Source: a virus
IMG/VR virus record: IMGVR_UViG_3300031785_000012
Location: 1-43,314 of that record
Strand: one strand, 5' to 3'
DNA length: 43,314 nt
Shown: positions 7,754-15,397 of the stretch, piece by piece
Numbering within the stretch: position 1 is the stretch's first letter
Layout: each line of letters starts with the position of its first letter
Notes under the pieces: generated by a model
Told to the model about the DNA's origin: nothing
Databases searched by the model: none
Seen by the model: the letters and a program-made list of their open reading frames with translations, nothing else
Position numbers and translations under genes: made by a program

Positions 7754-8478
7754 TGTTATTAATTGACTCTGATTTCCTAGCTTACAAAGCTGCACAAGCC
7801 TGTGAGATTGGTATAGATTTTGGAGAGGATGTCATCATTGCTCAGTCACAGTTCAGTGAAGTATTAAAAGTATTTCATAATGAACTAAATAAAGTGACCA
7901 AGGCTATGATGGATGACGACTTCATACTATATTTCTCAAGCACTCAAAATTTTAGAAAGAAAATTTATCCCGACTACAAGGGACATAGAATGAAACGCAA
8001 GCCCCTTGGCTATAAGCGTTTAGTAAATTACTGTAGAGACAATCACAACTTCAAACTAATCGAAGGACTAGAGGCAGATGACACCATTGGCATCGAGGCT
8101 ACACGCCACCCAGATCCTAACAACATCATCGTAAGTCCAGACAAAGACATGAGGCAAATACCTTGTGTGTTATGGAATATGACTGATGATGTAGTGGAGA
8201 TTACTGAACAGGAAGGAGACAAATGGCATCTGATACAGGCACTCAGCGGAGACCCTACAGATGGCTACTCTGGTTGCCCTGGAATAGGAGTTAAGAGAGC
8301 TACAGAGTTACTAAACAAAAATGAAAACCAGTGGGAGGCAGTGTGTAAAGCCTACAGAGATAGAGGGTTATCGGACGATGACGCTTTGCTCAATGCACGT
8401 TTAGCTAAGATCTTGCGTGACGAAAACTATGACCATGACCGTAATCAACCTATTCTTTGGAATCCTAAAACATGTTAA
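7753..8478 (+). CDS. 5'-3' exonuclease, T7 gp6-like
   Basis: A 241-aa protein of the 5'-nuclease/flap family. It shows the Asp-rich metal sites: LLIDSDFLAYK at the N-terminus, the YKGHRMKRKP arch region (around residues 76-85), EADDTIG and SPDKDM, then a helix-hairpin-helix type GCPGIGVKRA. In T7 this enzyme removes RNA primers and degrades host DNA to supply nucleotides. That fits the ribonucleotide reductase genes directly downstream, which it overlaps by 7 bases. Confidence 0.93.
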   Translation: MLLIDSDFLAYKAAQACEIGIDFGEDVIIAQSQFSEVLKVFHNELNKVTKAMMDDDFILYFSSTQNFRKKIYPDYKGHRMKRKPLGYKRLVNYCRDNHNFKLIEGLEADDTIGIEATRHPDPNNIIVSPDKDMRQIPCVLWNMTDDVVEITEQEGDKWHLIQALSGDPTDGYSGCPGIGVKRATELLNKNENQWEAVCKAYRDRGLSDDDALLNARLAKILRDENYDHDRNQPILWNPKTC

Positions 8479-9875
8479 ACGATTTGTTTCCACACCCTTT
8501 GGTAGCTAGAACTGGCAGAATAGACAACTGGATAAAAAGTCCAGAAGGTCGTTTGCCTGTTAGCTGCACAGTATTTGTTGTAGAAGATAGCATCGAGGGT
8601 GATAATGGAATTGAAGCAAGCTGGCGTTTTGTCAGCCATGCTCTACGCTTTGGAGCAGGTGTTGCTGTTCACCTATCCAAGATAAGACCTGCGGGTCACA
8701 CCAATGACAAGGGACTAGTTGCTAGTGGCCCTGTCTCTTTTGGTAAAATTTACTCAGCTCTTAATGAAACTATTAGGAGGGGTGGTGTCTATAAGAATGG
8801 GGCCTGTGTGCTGCATCTTGATCTTGACCATCCCGACATCCTTGAGTTTATCACCACTCCTCGCTCTGAATTACCTTGGGTCAAACGATGCGTTGACCTT
8901 ACCGAGGGGATGTGGAAGGATACGCCCCATAAAGAAGCCTTGCTTGAGGGCATACGCTCTGGAGACATATGGCTTAATAAAATAAAACACCAAAACAATG
9001 AAAGAATCTACTCCAACGTCTGTCTTGAGGTTTACCTGCCCTCACGAGGCACATGCTTGTTACAGCATGTCAATCTCGCTGCCTGTACTATCAGCAACTT
9101 ACAAGAGGGTTTCACTACGGCTATGTCCGAGTTGTGTAATCTCCATGCACGGACAGGTGTTGGAGAATCTGGAGAATACCTTACCCCAAACAATGACAAA
9201 CAAGTGGGGCTCGGAGTGCTCGGTCTTGCCAACCTCCTCAGACGTTACAAAGTAACTTATGCAGAGTTTGGTGAAGCACTAGACAGAGTAAACTATGGTG
9301 TGGAAACTTCAGAAAATGACAGTTCCCTACCAGAAAATGCTCTTAAGATAGCATTTGCAATGAAGCGTGGTATACTAGCAGCCTGTGATATTGCATGGTT
9401 ACATGGTATGCAAAGAGCTTTTGCAATAGCTCCTACCGCATCATGTAGCTACAGCTCTAAAGATCTCGATGGGTACACTGCCTGTCCTGAGATCGCACCA
9501 CCTATAGCTCGAAGCGTAGACCGTGACAGCGGTACGTTTGGAGTAACATCATACGACTATGGCGATGTGGAGATCGCCTCAGAGGTTGGCTGGGACGCAT
9601 ATAAGCGTGTAGCAGACGGCATTATGACAATGCTCCATAAGACTGGACTACTACACGGATACTCATTCAACTCATGGTCAGATGTTGTGACCTATGATGA
9701 AGCGTTTATTCAAGAGTGGTTAGATAGTCCTCAAACATCTTTATACTACAGCTTACAAGTGATGGGAGACACACAGGATAAGTCTAGTGCCTTTGCTGCA
9801 TTGGATGAAACTGAGGTTGACGATTACTTAAGCGGAATACTTGAACCCATTAAATGCATAGGTTGTGAAGAATGA
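8472..9875 (+). CDS. nrdA: Ribonucleotide reductase alpha subunit, cyanopodovirus type
   Basis: The catalytic subunit that converts ribonucleotides to deoxyribonucleotides for phage DNA synthesis. At 467 aa it is much shorter than E. coli NrdA (761). Catalytic positions are visible: C32 (PVSC) and C205 (AAC) form the active-site redox pair, N-x-C184-x-E186 is the radical Cys with its Asn/Glu partners, and C462/C465 (CIGC) is the tail pair that re-reduces the site. No N-terminal ATP-cone is present. Reductases of P-SSP7-type phages were once called class II; the adjacent beta gene shows this is class I. It overlaps that gene by 4 bases. Confidence 0.92.
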   Translation: MLNDLFPHPLVARTGRIDNWIKSPEGRLPVSCTVFVVEDSIEGDNGIEASWRFVSHALRFGAGVAVHLSKIRPAGHTNDKGLVASGPVSFGKIYSALNETIRRGGVYKNGACVLHLDLDHPDILEFITTPRSELPWVKRCVDLTEGMWKDTPHKEALLEGIRSGDIWLNKIKHQNNERIYSNVCLEVYLPSRGTCLLQHVNLAACTISNLQEGFTTAMSELCNLHARTGVGESGEYLTPNNDKQVGLGVLGLANLLRRYKVTYAEFGEALDRVNYGVETSENDSSLPENALKIAFAMKRGILAACDIAWLHGMQRAFAIAPTASCSYSSKDLDGYTACPEIAPPIARSVDRDSGTFGVTSYDYGDVEIASEVGWDAYKRVADGIMTMLHKTGLLHGYSFNSWSDVVTYDEAFIQEWLDSPQTSLYYSLQVMGDTQDKSSAFAALDETEVDDYLSGILEPIKCIGCEE

Positions 9876-10588
9876 ACCCTTATGATAAGTTATTACACAG
9901 GAAAAGAAAGTGGACTCCCGTTAAGCCCACGAAAGGAAAACTCATGGAAGGAAGTGAGGAAGCCATCTACCGTGCTCTTGCAATACGGCATATGGAGCTT
10001 CCTGTGGGTTCCTTTATTACGGAAACCCTTAGCAAAGAGGTTCCCGATATTGCTAGAGTACTGCTCGAATCAAACGTAAAGGATGAGGAAAGACATGACC
10101 TAGCTCTTGGCTACGTTGCTGATGTCCACGGACTAGATGCTAAAGCTGAGAAAGAGGCAAAGCTACTACGTGATGCGTGGATAGCTCACCCCGACCATAC
10201 TATATTAAAAGCCTTGGTAGCTGAACGTGCTGTATTCTTTGTTATTTTACCTTTCAATCGCTTTTGTGGCGATGCTGCTCTTAGGACAGTATCGGCTGAT
10301 ATTTCCAGAGATGAGCAAATTCATGTCGCTTGCAACAGTTTGGTTTGTGCTGATATGGGTCTACGCCCTAGCTCTTCTTTGGACAAACTTAGGAAAGCTA
10401 CAATTAATTGGATCTTTGAACCACTAGCTGACATATCACCTAACAAATATTTAAGCAGAAAATTTTGGACTGATTCAAGTGATCGTCTAATGTACGAAGG
10501 CAAAGCTCCACAGCTTGCCGACACTAAGCGAGCCCGCATGCCCGCATTTTTTGAACATGCAAACACCAACCTACCCAAGTACGCTTGA
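9872..10588 (+). CDS. nrdB: Ribonucleotide reductase beta subunit, ferritin-like
   Basis: A short (238 aa) radical-generating subunit coupled to nrdA by ATGA. Di-metal ligands are recognisable: an early Glu (E42 is the best candidate), E72-x-x-H75 in KDEERHD, a later Glu in VAERAVFF, and E-x-x-H in DEQIH. In E. coli NrdB the radical Tyr lies four residues after the first His; here that position is L79. The subunit therefore seems to lack the usual Tyr radical and may use an alternative metal or radical cofactor, as proposed for related cyanophage proteins. The ligands are seen; the cofactor is inference. Confidence 0.88.
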   Translation: MNPYDKLLHRKRKWTPVKPTKGKLMEGSEEAIYRALAIRHMELPVGSFITETLSKEVPDIARVLLESNVKDEERHDLALGYVADVHGLDAKAEKEAKLLRDAWIAHPDHTILKALVAERAVFFVILPFNRFCGDAALRTVSADISRDEQIHVACNSLVCADMGLRPSSSLDKLRKATINWIFEPLADISPNKYLSRKFWTDSSDRLMYEGKAPQLADTKRARMPAFFEHANTNLPKYA

Positions 10589-10739
10589 TTGGGGACGCAT
10601 CGAGAAGATCATTGATGAACTCGATCAACAGTTTCCAGACAAGTTTCCAGACCACACACTATCAGAGAAAGAAATATCTTTTAGGGCTGGTCAATTATCA
10701 ATTATACGTATACTAAAAGAAAAATTTAAAGGAGAATAA
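10557..10739 (+). CDS. Small protein downstream of nrdB, 60 aa
   Basis: ATG 10557 was preferred because it reduces the overlap with nrdB to 32 bases; an upstream in-frame start at 10515 is possible. The product is charged and probably helical (IEKIIDELDQQF, then ISFRAGQLSIIRILKEKFKGE). No family recognised. It lies between nucleotide metabolism and virion genes, two bases before the next gene. Confidence 0.55.
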   Translation: MQTPTYPSTLDWGRIEKIIDELDQQFPDKFPDHTLSEKEISFRAGQLSIIRILKEKFKGE

Positions 10740-10741
10740 TT

Positions 10742-11065
10742 ATGTGTATCGGAGGATTATTTGGGGGCAGAAGAACCCCTGAGCCACCCCCAACACCTGC
10801 CCCACCAACTCCACCACCCGCACCCGCACCTGTGCAAACAGCCCCAACACCTATGCCAGAGGCTCCTACTCCTCCTCCTGTAACAGAGGATCAAACTAAG
10901 AAGAAGGCAAAAGTAAAAGCTAAGAAAGTATCTACTAAGAAGAAAACTGCAGGTACTACTCAGTTATCTACTAAGAAACCAGCAACAGGTGGACTAAAAG
11001 GTATTAATACTGGACAAGGTGTTAACACTGGTACTGCTGGACAAGGTGGAGGCACTTACAGCTAA
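10742..11065 (+). CDS. Proline- and lysine-rich protein, gp7.3-like position
   Basis: A 107-aa low-complexity protein. Residues 1-12 carry Cys and Gly (MCIGGLFGGRR), residues 13-50 are almost all Pro, Ala and Thr, residues 55-85 are Lys-rich, and the end is Gly-rich (QGGGTYS). T7 gp7.3, a tail assembly protein encoded just before the portal gene, also has a Lys-rich centre and a Gly-rich end. The match is in layout and composition rather than aligned sequence, so the assignment is tentative. A GGAG sequence at 10731-10734 is a plausible ribosome site. The stop overlaps the portal ATG (TAATG). Confidence 0.6.
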   Translation: MCIGGLFGGRRTPEPPPTPAPPTPPPAPAPVQTAPTPMPEAPTPPPVTEDQTKKKAKVKAKKVSTKKKTAGTTQLSTKKPATGGLKGINTGQGVNTGTAGQGGGTYS

Positions 11066-12642
11066 TGAAAAACGCACGGCAACGATACAATGAGTTATCA
11101 AGTCACCGTGAACAATTTTTGAATGTTGCTTATGAGTGTGCGGAGCTAACACTTCCCACACTCCTGATGCGTAATGAAGGCGATGCTTTATACCAAAGTT
11201 TTGTCACACCTTGGCAATCAGTCGGAGCCAAAGGAGTAACTACCTTGAGTTCAAAGCTCATGCTAGGTCTCCTACCTCCCAGCACTTCATTCTTTAAACT
11301 ACAAGTAGACGATTCTAAATTAGGTGAGGAAGTACCTGCCGAAGCAAAAAGCGAGTTAGATCTTAGCTTTGCAAAAGTAGAACGTATGATTATGGATAGC
11401 ATAGCAGGTTCTACTGACAGAGTTCAGATTTTTGCAGCCTTGAAACATCTTGTTGTTACTGGTAACGCTCTAGTATTTATGAGTAAACAAGGTATGAAAG
11501 TCTACCCTCTCAATCGCTATGTAGTAGAAAGAGATGGTAACGGTGAAGTAATTGAGATAGTCACAAAAGAAAGAGTAAGTAAAAAATTATTAGGCATCCC
11601 AGAACTGGACGATGGCCCTAATGATGATGCTAAGGGTGACTATAAAGGAAGTAAAGATGTAGATGTATATACATGTGTAAAACTATCTGATAATGGTTGG
11701 CGTTGGCATCAAGAAGCTAACGATACAATACTACCAGATAGTGTAGGTAAAGCTCCAAAGGATAAGACTCCTTGGCTCCCCCTCAGGTTTGTAACTGTGG
11801 ACGGAGAAGATTATGGTCGTTCTAGAGTTGAAGAGTTCCTTGGGGACTTGAAATCTTTAGAGGCATTGATGCAAGCTATAGTAGAAGGTAGTGCAGCTGC
11901 AGCAAAAGTTGTGTTTACTGTATCACCCTCAAGTACAACTAAGCCAGCATCATTAGCTAACGCAGGTAATGGAGCTATTATACAAGGTAGACCAGATGAT
12001 ATAGGTGTAGTACAAGTGGGTAAAACTGCTGACTTTCAAACAGCATATCAAATGATAAACATGCTAGAGAAAAGATTGTCAGAAGCATTTTTAATTTTAA
12101 ATCCACGTCAGTCTGAACGTACTACAGCAGAAGAGGTTAGGATGACACAGATGGAACTAGAAAGACAGCTCGGCGGTTTGTTCAGCTTGTTAACTACAGA
12201 GTTCCTAATACCCTACCTCAATAGAAAAATGCACACTCTCACACAGTCTAAAGAAATACCAGAACTACCTAAGTCATTGGTAAGACCAACTATCGTTGCA
12301 GGTATAAATGCACTTGGTAGGGGTCAAGACAGAGAGGCTCTGATGCAGTTTATAACAACCATAGCACAGACTATGGGGCCAGAGGCTTTAGCTCAGTTCT
12401 TAAATGCTGATGAAGCTATCAAACGTCTTGCTGCAGCTCAAGGAATTGACATGCTTAACTTAGTTAAAACTAATGAAGAGCGTCAAGCTGAACAAGAGCA
12501 AGCAATGCAAGCACAACAAATGCAGTCATTAACAGATCAAGCAGGAAAAATAGCGGGAACTCCATTAATGGATCCTTCTAAAAATCCAGAAATACTTGAT
12601 GCAATAAATGAAGTTGCACCCGCACTACAACAACCACAGTAA
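11065..12642 (+). CDS. Portal (head-tail connector) protein, gp8-like
   Basis: A 525-aa protein (T7 gp8 is 536) at the portal position before the scaffold. The N-terminal start (NARQRYNELSSHREQFLNVAYECAEL...) resembles T7-type portals, as do MLGLLPPSTSFFKL and SERTTAEEVRMTQMELERQLGG. The C-terminus is Gln-rich and helical, as expected for the barrel region. Twelve copies form the channel through which terminase packages DNA, and it seeds capsid assembly with the scaffold encoded next. Confidence 0.94.
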   Translation: MKNARQRYNELSSHREQFLNVAYECAELTLPTLLMRNEGDALYQSFVTPWQSVGAKGVTTLSSKLMLGLLPPSTSFFKLQVDDSKLGEEVPAEAKSELDLSFAKVERMIMDSIAGSTDRVQIFAALKHLVVTGNALVFMSKQGMKVYPLNRYVVERDGNGEVIEIVTKERVSKKLLGIPELDDGPNDDAKGDYKGSKDVDVYTCVKLSDNGWRWHQEANDTILPDSVGKAPKDKTPWLPLRFVTVDGEDYGRSRVEEFLGDLKSLEALMQAIVEGSAAAAKVVFTVSPSSTTKPASLANAGNGAIIQGRPDDIGVVQVGKTADFQTAYQMINMLEKRLSEAFLILNPRQSERTTAEEVRMTQMELERQLGGLFSLLTTEFLIPYLNRKMHTLTQSKEIPELPKSLVRPTIVAGINALGRGQDREALMQFITTIAQTMGPEALAQFLNADEAIKRLAAAQGIDMLNLVKTNEERQAEQEQAMQAQQMQSLTDQAGKIAGTPLMDPSKNPEILDAINEVAPALQQPQ

Positions 12643-12644
12643 TT

Positions 12645-13490
12645 ATGGCAGAAACAATCCGCTACGACACCTCAGATGATCCTGTAGTAGCACAATCAAT
12701 AGCAGAAAAAGAAGCTGAATCTCTAAGAATCGGTGAAGAGCTTATGGCAAAGCAAGATAAAATGCTTGCTGGTAAGTATAAAAGTGCTGAAGATTTAGAG
12801 GCAGCATACCTAGAGTTACAAAAAAAATTAGGTGACACACCCGAAACAGAACAAGCAGAGCCAGAAACAGAATATGAATTATATACTGATGATGGTAGTG
12901 TTAACTATGATACAGCTAACGAACTATATGGAGAACAGCTAGGTAACTTATTCAAATCAAATGACATAGACCCATTTGCAATGTCTAAACATTTTGAAGA
13001 AAATAATGGAACTTTAGCAGATGATATGTATGACAAGTTAGCTACTGCTGGTTTGTCAAAAGAAGTAGTTGATAATTACTTATCGGGAGTAAGAGGTGAG
13101 TTAGGTATAGAACCAAAACAAGCATCTCCTGTATTATCTGATGCTGAAGTTAAAGATTTAAAAAATATAGCTGGCGGTGAAAGAGGTTATGATAACCTTA
13201 TGGATTGGGCTTCAAATAATTTAACAGAACAAGACGCTAAAAGCTATGATGACGTTTTAGCTACTGGAAATGCATCAGCTATTAAATTTGCTATAAAAGC
13301 ACTTATGGGACAATACGAGGACGCTAACGGACGTGATTCAAAAATAGTTACTGGTAAAGAGTCATCTACTGAAAACTACAGAAGCATGGCTGAAGTTGTT
13401 AGAGATATGAATAAACCAGAATATCAGAACGATGAAGCGTTCAGAGATGATGTTCTAAGAAAACTATCCGCGTCAAACTTAAAAGTATAG
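12645..13490 (+). CDS. Scaffolding (capsid assembly) protein, gp9-like
   Basis: A 281-aa acidic protein between portal and capsid genes, as in T7 (gp9 is 307 aa). It has a Glu/Thr-rich N-terminal half (KYKSAEDLEAAYLELQKKLG) and a basic C-terminal end (DDVLRKLSASNLKV). Scaffolds of this type line the procapsid interior and are released before DNA packaging. The assignment rests on position, size and composition. Confidence 0.88.
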   Translation: MAETIRYDTSDDPVVAQSIAEKEAESLRIGEELMAKQDKMLAGKYKSAEDLEAAYLELQKKLGDTPETEQAEPETEYELYTDDGSVNYDTANELYGEQLGNLFKSNDIDPFAMSKHFEENNGTLADDMYDKLATAGLSKEVVDNYLSGVRGELGIEPKQASPVLSDAEVKDLKNIAGGERGYDNLMDWASNNLTEQDAKSYDDVLATGNASAIKFAIKALMGQYEDANGRDSKIVTGKESSTENYRSMAEVVRDMNKPEYQNDEAFRDDVLRKLSASNLKV

Positions 13491-13500
13491 GAGACACACA

Positions 13501-13620
13501 ATGCCTGGACATTACGGGAAAGGAATGAAAAAGAATGGCACAAAGAAAAAAGCCATGAACAAAGGTATGTCAAAATTACCAAAAGCAGTACAAAAGAAAA
13601 TACTAGGTAAGAAAAAGTAG
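13501..13620 (+). CDS. Tiny Lys/Gly/Met-rich protein, 39 aa
   Basis: A short ORF preceded by AGGAGACACACA, which contains a reasonable Shine-Dalgarno (GGAG, 13489-13492). The product is almost half Lys and Gly and carries no acidic residue. It could bind nucleic acid or a capsid surface. It is the first of a run of 13 overlapping tiny genes, and its stop overlaps the next start (TAGTG). Confidence 0.6.
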   Translation: MPGHYGKGMKKNGTKKKAMNKGMSKLPKAVQKKILGKKK

Positions 13621-13865
13621 TGGCTAAAAAAAGCGTAAGCCTGTCTATTGGAAGAGGTGAAAAGTCCAAAAAAGGTGGGCTTACCGCTAAGGGCAGAGCT
13701 AAATATAACCGTGCAACTGGCTCCAACCTTAAGGCTCCACAGCCTGGGGGTGGTGCACGTAAGCGTTCCTTTTGTGCTCGCATGAAAGGCAATAAAGGGC
13801 CAATGAAAGATAAGAAGGGTAGACCAACACGCAAAGCGTTGGCACTTAGGAGATGGAAATGTTGA
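13620..13865 (+). CDS. Small basic conserved phage protein, 81 aa, GTG start
   Basis: GTG overlaps the previous stop (TAGTG). The product is highly basic, with the pattern KGGLTAKGRAKYNRATGSNL, a Pro/Gly linker, RKRSFCARMKGNKGPM and PTRKALALRRWKC. I recognise this as a widespread phage family of unknown function (I believe DUF6321; the accession is from memory). The regular Cys/Arg/Lys motifs suggest nucleic acid or virion binding. It overlaps the next ORF by 7 bases. Confidence 0.78.
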   Translation: MAKKSVSLSIGRGEKSKKGGLTAKGRAKYNRATGSNLKAPQPGGGARKRSFCARMKGNKGPMKDKKGRPTRKALALRRWKC

Positions 13866-14017
13866 AAAAAACTAACTCAGTTAATAAACAAGAAAAACAT
13901 CTAGCTGGTAATTATTCTATTGAAGATAAAAAGAATGTAATTAATTTTCATAAGTCTGGTAGAAAAACACCTAAACCATACGAGCTAGAATCTTTACAAA
14001 GACAGTACAAAGCATAA
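13859..14017 (+). CDS. Tiny protein, 52 aa
   Basis: ATG lies 7 bases inside the previous gene, and the stop overlaps the next ATG (TAATG). The product is hydrophilic and Lys-rich with aromatic residues (HLAGNYSIEDKKNVINFHKSG). No family recognised. Evidence for coding is its exact fit into the coupled string of genes. Confidence 0.5.
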   Translation: MLKKTNSVNKQEKHLAGNYSIEDKKNVINFHKSGRKTPKPYELESLQRQYKA

Positions 14018-14148
14018 TGGCTGGTAAATCAAAATTCTCTACACCGTATTATGACGATCAAGATAAACTTAAAAAGTTTTCTAAAAATGCGGACAAAGTT
14101 TTTAAAAGAAACATAAAAAAAGTTAATAGTGTAAATGAGCAACCATAA
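14017..14148 (+). CDS. Tiny Lys-rich protein, 43 aa
   Basis: Joined to both neighbours by TAATG overlaps. Product begins MAGKSKFSTPYYDDQDKLKK and is basic, with a short aromatic/acidic patch YYDD. No family recognised. Confidence 0.5.
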   Translation: MAGKSKFSTPYYDDQDKLKKFSKNADKVFKRNIKKVNSVNEQP

Positions 14149-14204
14149 TGGCACACAAAAAAGGATCTAAGTGTGGCTGTAAACACGGAGGTAAAAAGAA
14201 GTAA
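14148..14204 (+). CDS. Micro-ORF, 18-aa Cys/His/Lys peptide
   Basis: MAHKKGSKCGCKHGGKKK is flanked by TAATG overlaps on both sides. The C-x-C and His residues could bind a metal. It is extremely short, and coding status rests on the precise coupling alone. It may act mainly to relay ribosomes along the cassette. Confidence 0.4.
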   Translation: MAHKKGSKCGCKHGGKKK

Positions 14205-14365
14205 TGGCTAAATTATGTGCTCGTGGAAAGGCAGCTGCAAAAAGAAAGTTCAAGGTATACCCTTCAGCATATGCTAATGCGTATGGTGTGAAGGTATGTA
14301 AAGGACAAGTAAAATCTGGTGGAAAAAGAAAGACCGCTAAGGGATATACTAGAGGAAAGAGATGA
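14204..14365 (+). CDS. Small basic protein with PSAYANAYG motif, 53 aa
   Basis: Starts at the preceding stop (TAATG). It has a Cys-containing basic start (LCARGKAAAKRKFKVYPSAYANAYG), then V-C-K-G and a Lys/Arg/Gly tail. The PSAYANAY motif with a following Cys is one I recognise from short proteins of many environmental phages; in other phages similar modules are fused to the KTGKPCGR-type module encoded next. Function unknown, nucleic acid or virion binding inferred. Overlaps the next gene by ATGA. Confidence 0.7.
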   Translation: MAKLCARGKAAAKRKFKVYPSAYANAYGVKVCKGQVKSGGKRKTAKGYTRGKR

Positions 14366-14598
14366 GTTTAAAAAGATGGTTTAAAGAGAAGTGGGTGGAC
14401 GTAAAGACTGGTAAGCCATGTGGCAGACAGAAAGGCGAAAAGCGTAAAGGCTACCCCGCTTGTCGTCCATCTCGAAGAGTCTCTTCCAAAACACCTAAGA
14501 CTACTAAAGAGATGTCTAGCGGTGAAAAAACAAGATTTAGAAAATCCAAAACAAGTTCACGTAGAATTAACTACAACCACAAACGAAGAAAAAAATGA
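14362..14598 (+). CDS. Small basic protein with KTGKPCGR module, 78 aa
   Basis: Begins MSLKRWFKEKWVDVKTGKPC, followed by GRQKGEKRKGYPACRPS and a SSKTPKTTKEM segment. This tryptophan/Cys pattern belongs to a widespread phage small-protein family (I believe DUF5872; from memory). In other phages it is often fused to PSAYA-type modules; here the two are separate neighbouring genes. Strongly basic. Function unknown. Coupled to the next ORF by ATGA. Confidence 0.72.
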   Translation: MSLKRWFKEKWVDVKTGKPCGRQKGEKRKGYPACRPSRRVSSKTPKTTKEMSSGEKTRFRKSKTSSRRINYNHKRRKK

Positions 14599-14741
14599 AA
14601 CTACTTATTTTAACACTTTTGTGTGCAAGTCCAGTATTTGCACACCCACATGTAGTTGAGACAACTCATCAACATGAAGATATAGAGGAAGTAGTACAAG
14701 AAGTACAAACTGCTCGATCTGAAAATAATCTCACTCACTGA
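14595..14741 (+). CDS. Small secreted protein with signal peptide, 48 aa
   Basis: Residues 1-16 form a classical signal peptide (MKLLILTLLCASPVFA, predicted cut after A16). The mature part is His/Glu/Val-rich (HPHVVETTHQHEDIEEVV), which could bind metal. It is probably exported to the periplasm. Coupled to the previous gene by ATGA and four bases before hli. No family recognised. Confidence 0.55.
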   Translation: MKLLILTLLCASPVFAHPHVVETTHQHEDIEEVVQEVQTARSENNLTH

Positions 14742-14745
14742 AACT

Positions 14746-14886
14746 ATGACACACCACAACCACAACCATGAAAACGATAAATGGCATGTTGCAGAAGAGC
14801 TTAATGGTCGCCTTGCCATGCTTGGCTTTATTGCTCTTATTGGTGCTTACGCCACAACAGGTCAAATCATCCCAGGACTTTTCTAG
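14746..14886 (+). CDS. hli: High-light-inducible protein (Hli)
   Basis: A 46-aa one-helix protein of the chlorophyll a/b-binding superfamily. The diagnostic motif is E-E-L-N-G-R-L-A-M-L-G-F (residues 17-28), followed by a membrane helix and TGQIIPG. The N-terminus is His-rich (THHNHNHEN). Such proteins bind pigment and protect photosystem II; phage copies are thought to keep host photosynthesis running during infection. Its place between scaffold and capsid is where cyanopodoviruses carry hli and usually psbA; here psbA is absent. This gene is the main evidence for a cyanobacterial host. Confidence 0.93.
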   Translation: MTHHNHNHENDKWHVAEELNGRLAMLGFIALIGAYATTGQIIPGLF

Positions 14887-14902
14887 TCCTTATGATTGGA
14901 AG

Positions 14903-15037
14903 ATGACATGTGACGATTTCATGTTATCTAAATATACTGTAATGCAAGACCCACATCTTGACGTACAGGCAAAACGTAACATCATAGCTTATCTGGGACA
15001 GAAAGTTATTGGTGAATGTACACAACCTTTATCGTAA
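14903..15037 (+). CDS. Small protein downstream of hli, 44 aa (may extend to 14768)
   Basis: The sequence MTCDDFMLSKYTVMQDPHLD..AKRNIIAYLGQKVIGEC looks like a small folded protein with a Cys pair. The same frame is open back to ATG 14768, giving 89 aa with a signal-peptide-like stretch (LPCLALLLLLVLTP) that would overlap most of hli in another frame. I list the short form; the long form is plausible because the short one begins abruptly in a conserved-looking segment. Confidence 0.55.
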   Translation: MTCDDFMLSKYTVMQDPHLDVQAKRNIIAYLGQKVIGECTQPLS

Positions 15038-15219
15038 CGTCACGGGCACGTAAATTGTTTAAAAAATTTTGCACAGTTTTAACACTAACAACAAATTTAT
15101 TTATCATTGCTGGTGTTACTAGACACTGGCATAACAACAATCCACGTCCGTTCATCCCGCAAGGGACGCATGAATCCAAAGCATGGAACGGGGCTTTGGT
15201 ATATGGGAGTTTACCATGA
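15016..15219 (+). CDS. Small membrane protein, 67 aa
   Basis: Overlaps the previous ORF by 22 bases. Basic N-terminus (SRARKLFKKF), then one hydrophobic helix (CTVLTLTTNLFIIAGV, residues about 19-34) and a polar, His/Asn/Pro-rich end. It is probably an inner or thylakoid membrane peptide. Ends coupled to the next ORF (ATGA). No family recognised. Confidence 0.5.
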   Translation: MYTTFIVTSRARKLFKKFCTVLTLTTNLFIIAGVTRHWHNNNPRPFIPQGTHESKAWNGALVYGSLP

Positions 15220-15269
15220 CAGTAACTTACGTATATCGTGGCGTTGCTTACACCAAAATTATCAAATGA
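15216..15269 (+). CDS. Micro-ORF, 17 aa, resembles DUF4278 core
   Basis: MTVTYVYRGVAYTKIIK, joined to both neighbours by ATGA overlaps. The T-Y-x-Y-R-G-V-x-Y pattern resembles the core of the cyanobacterial DUF4278 family (typically about 50 aa). If real it is a minimal version that could have come from the host. Confidence 0.4.
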   Translation: MTVTYVYRGVAYTKIIK

Positions 15270-15397
15270 ATGACAGAGCAATTTGGTTCGGTATAATCGG
15301 TCTAGCTATTGTAATGGGGGCTTTAGAATTAAGTCACATTCAAACGCATATGACAGAGAAACGACCACATTATCATTTACATAAAGTAGCTCGTTAA
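15266..15397 (+). CDS. Small membrane peptide, 43 aa
   Basis: Starts at the previous stop (ATGA). One hydrophobic helix (AIWFGIIGLAIVMGALEL, residues 5-22) is followed by a basic His-rich tail (HIQTHMTEKRPHYHLHKVAR). Last of the tiny-gene cassette. No family recognised. Confidence 0.5.
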   Translation: MNDRAIWFGIIGLAIVMGALELSHIQTHMTEKRPHYHLHKVAR

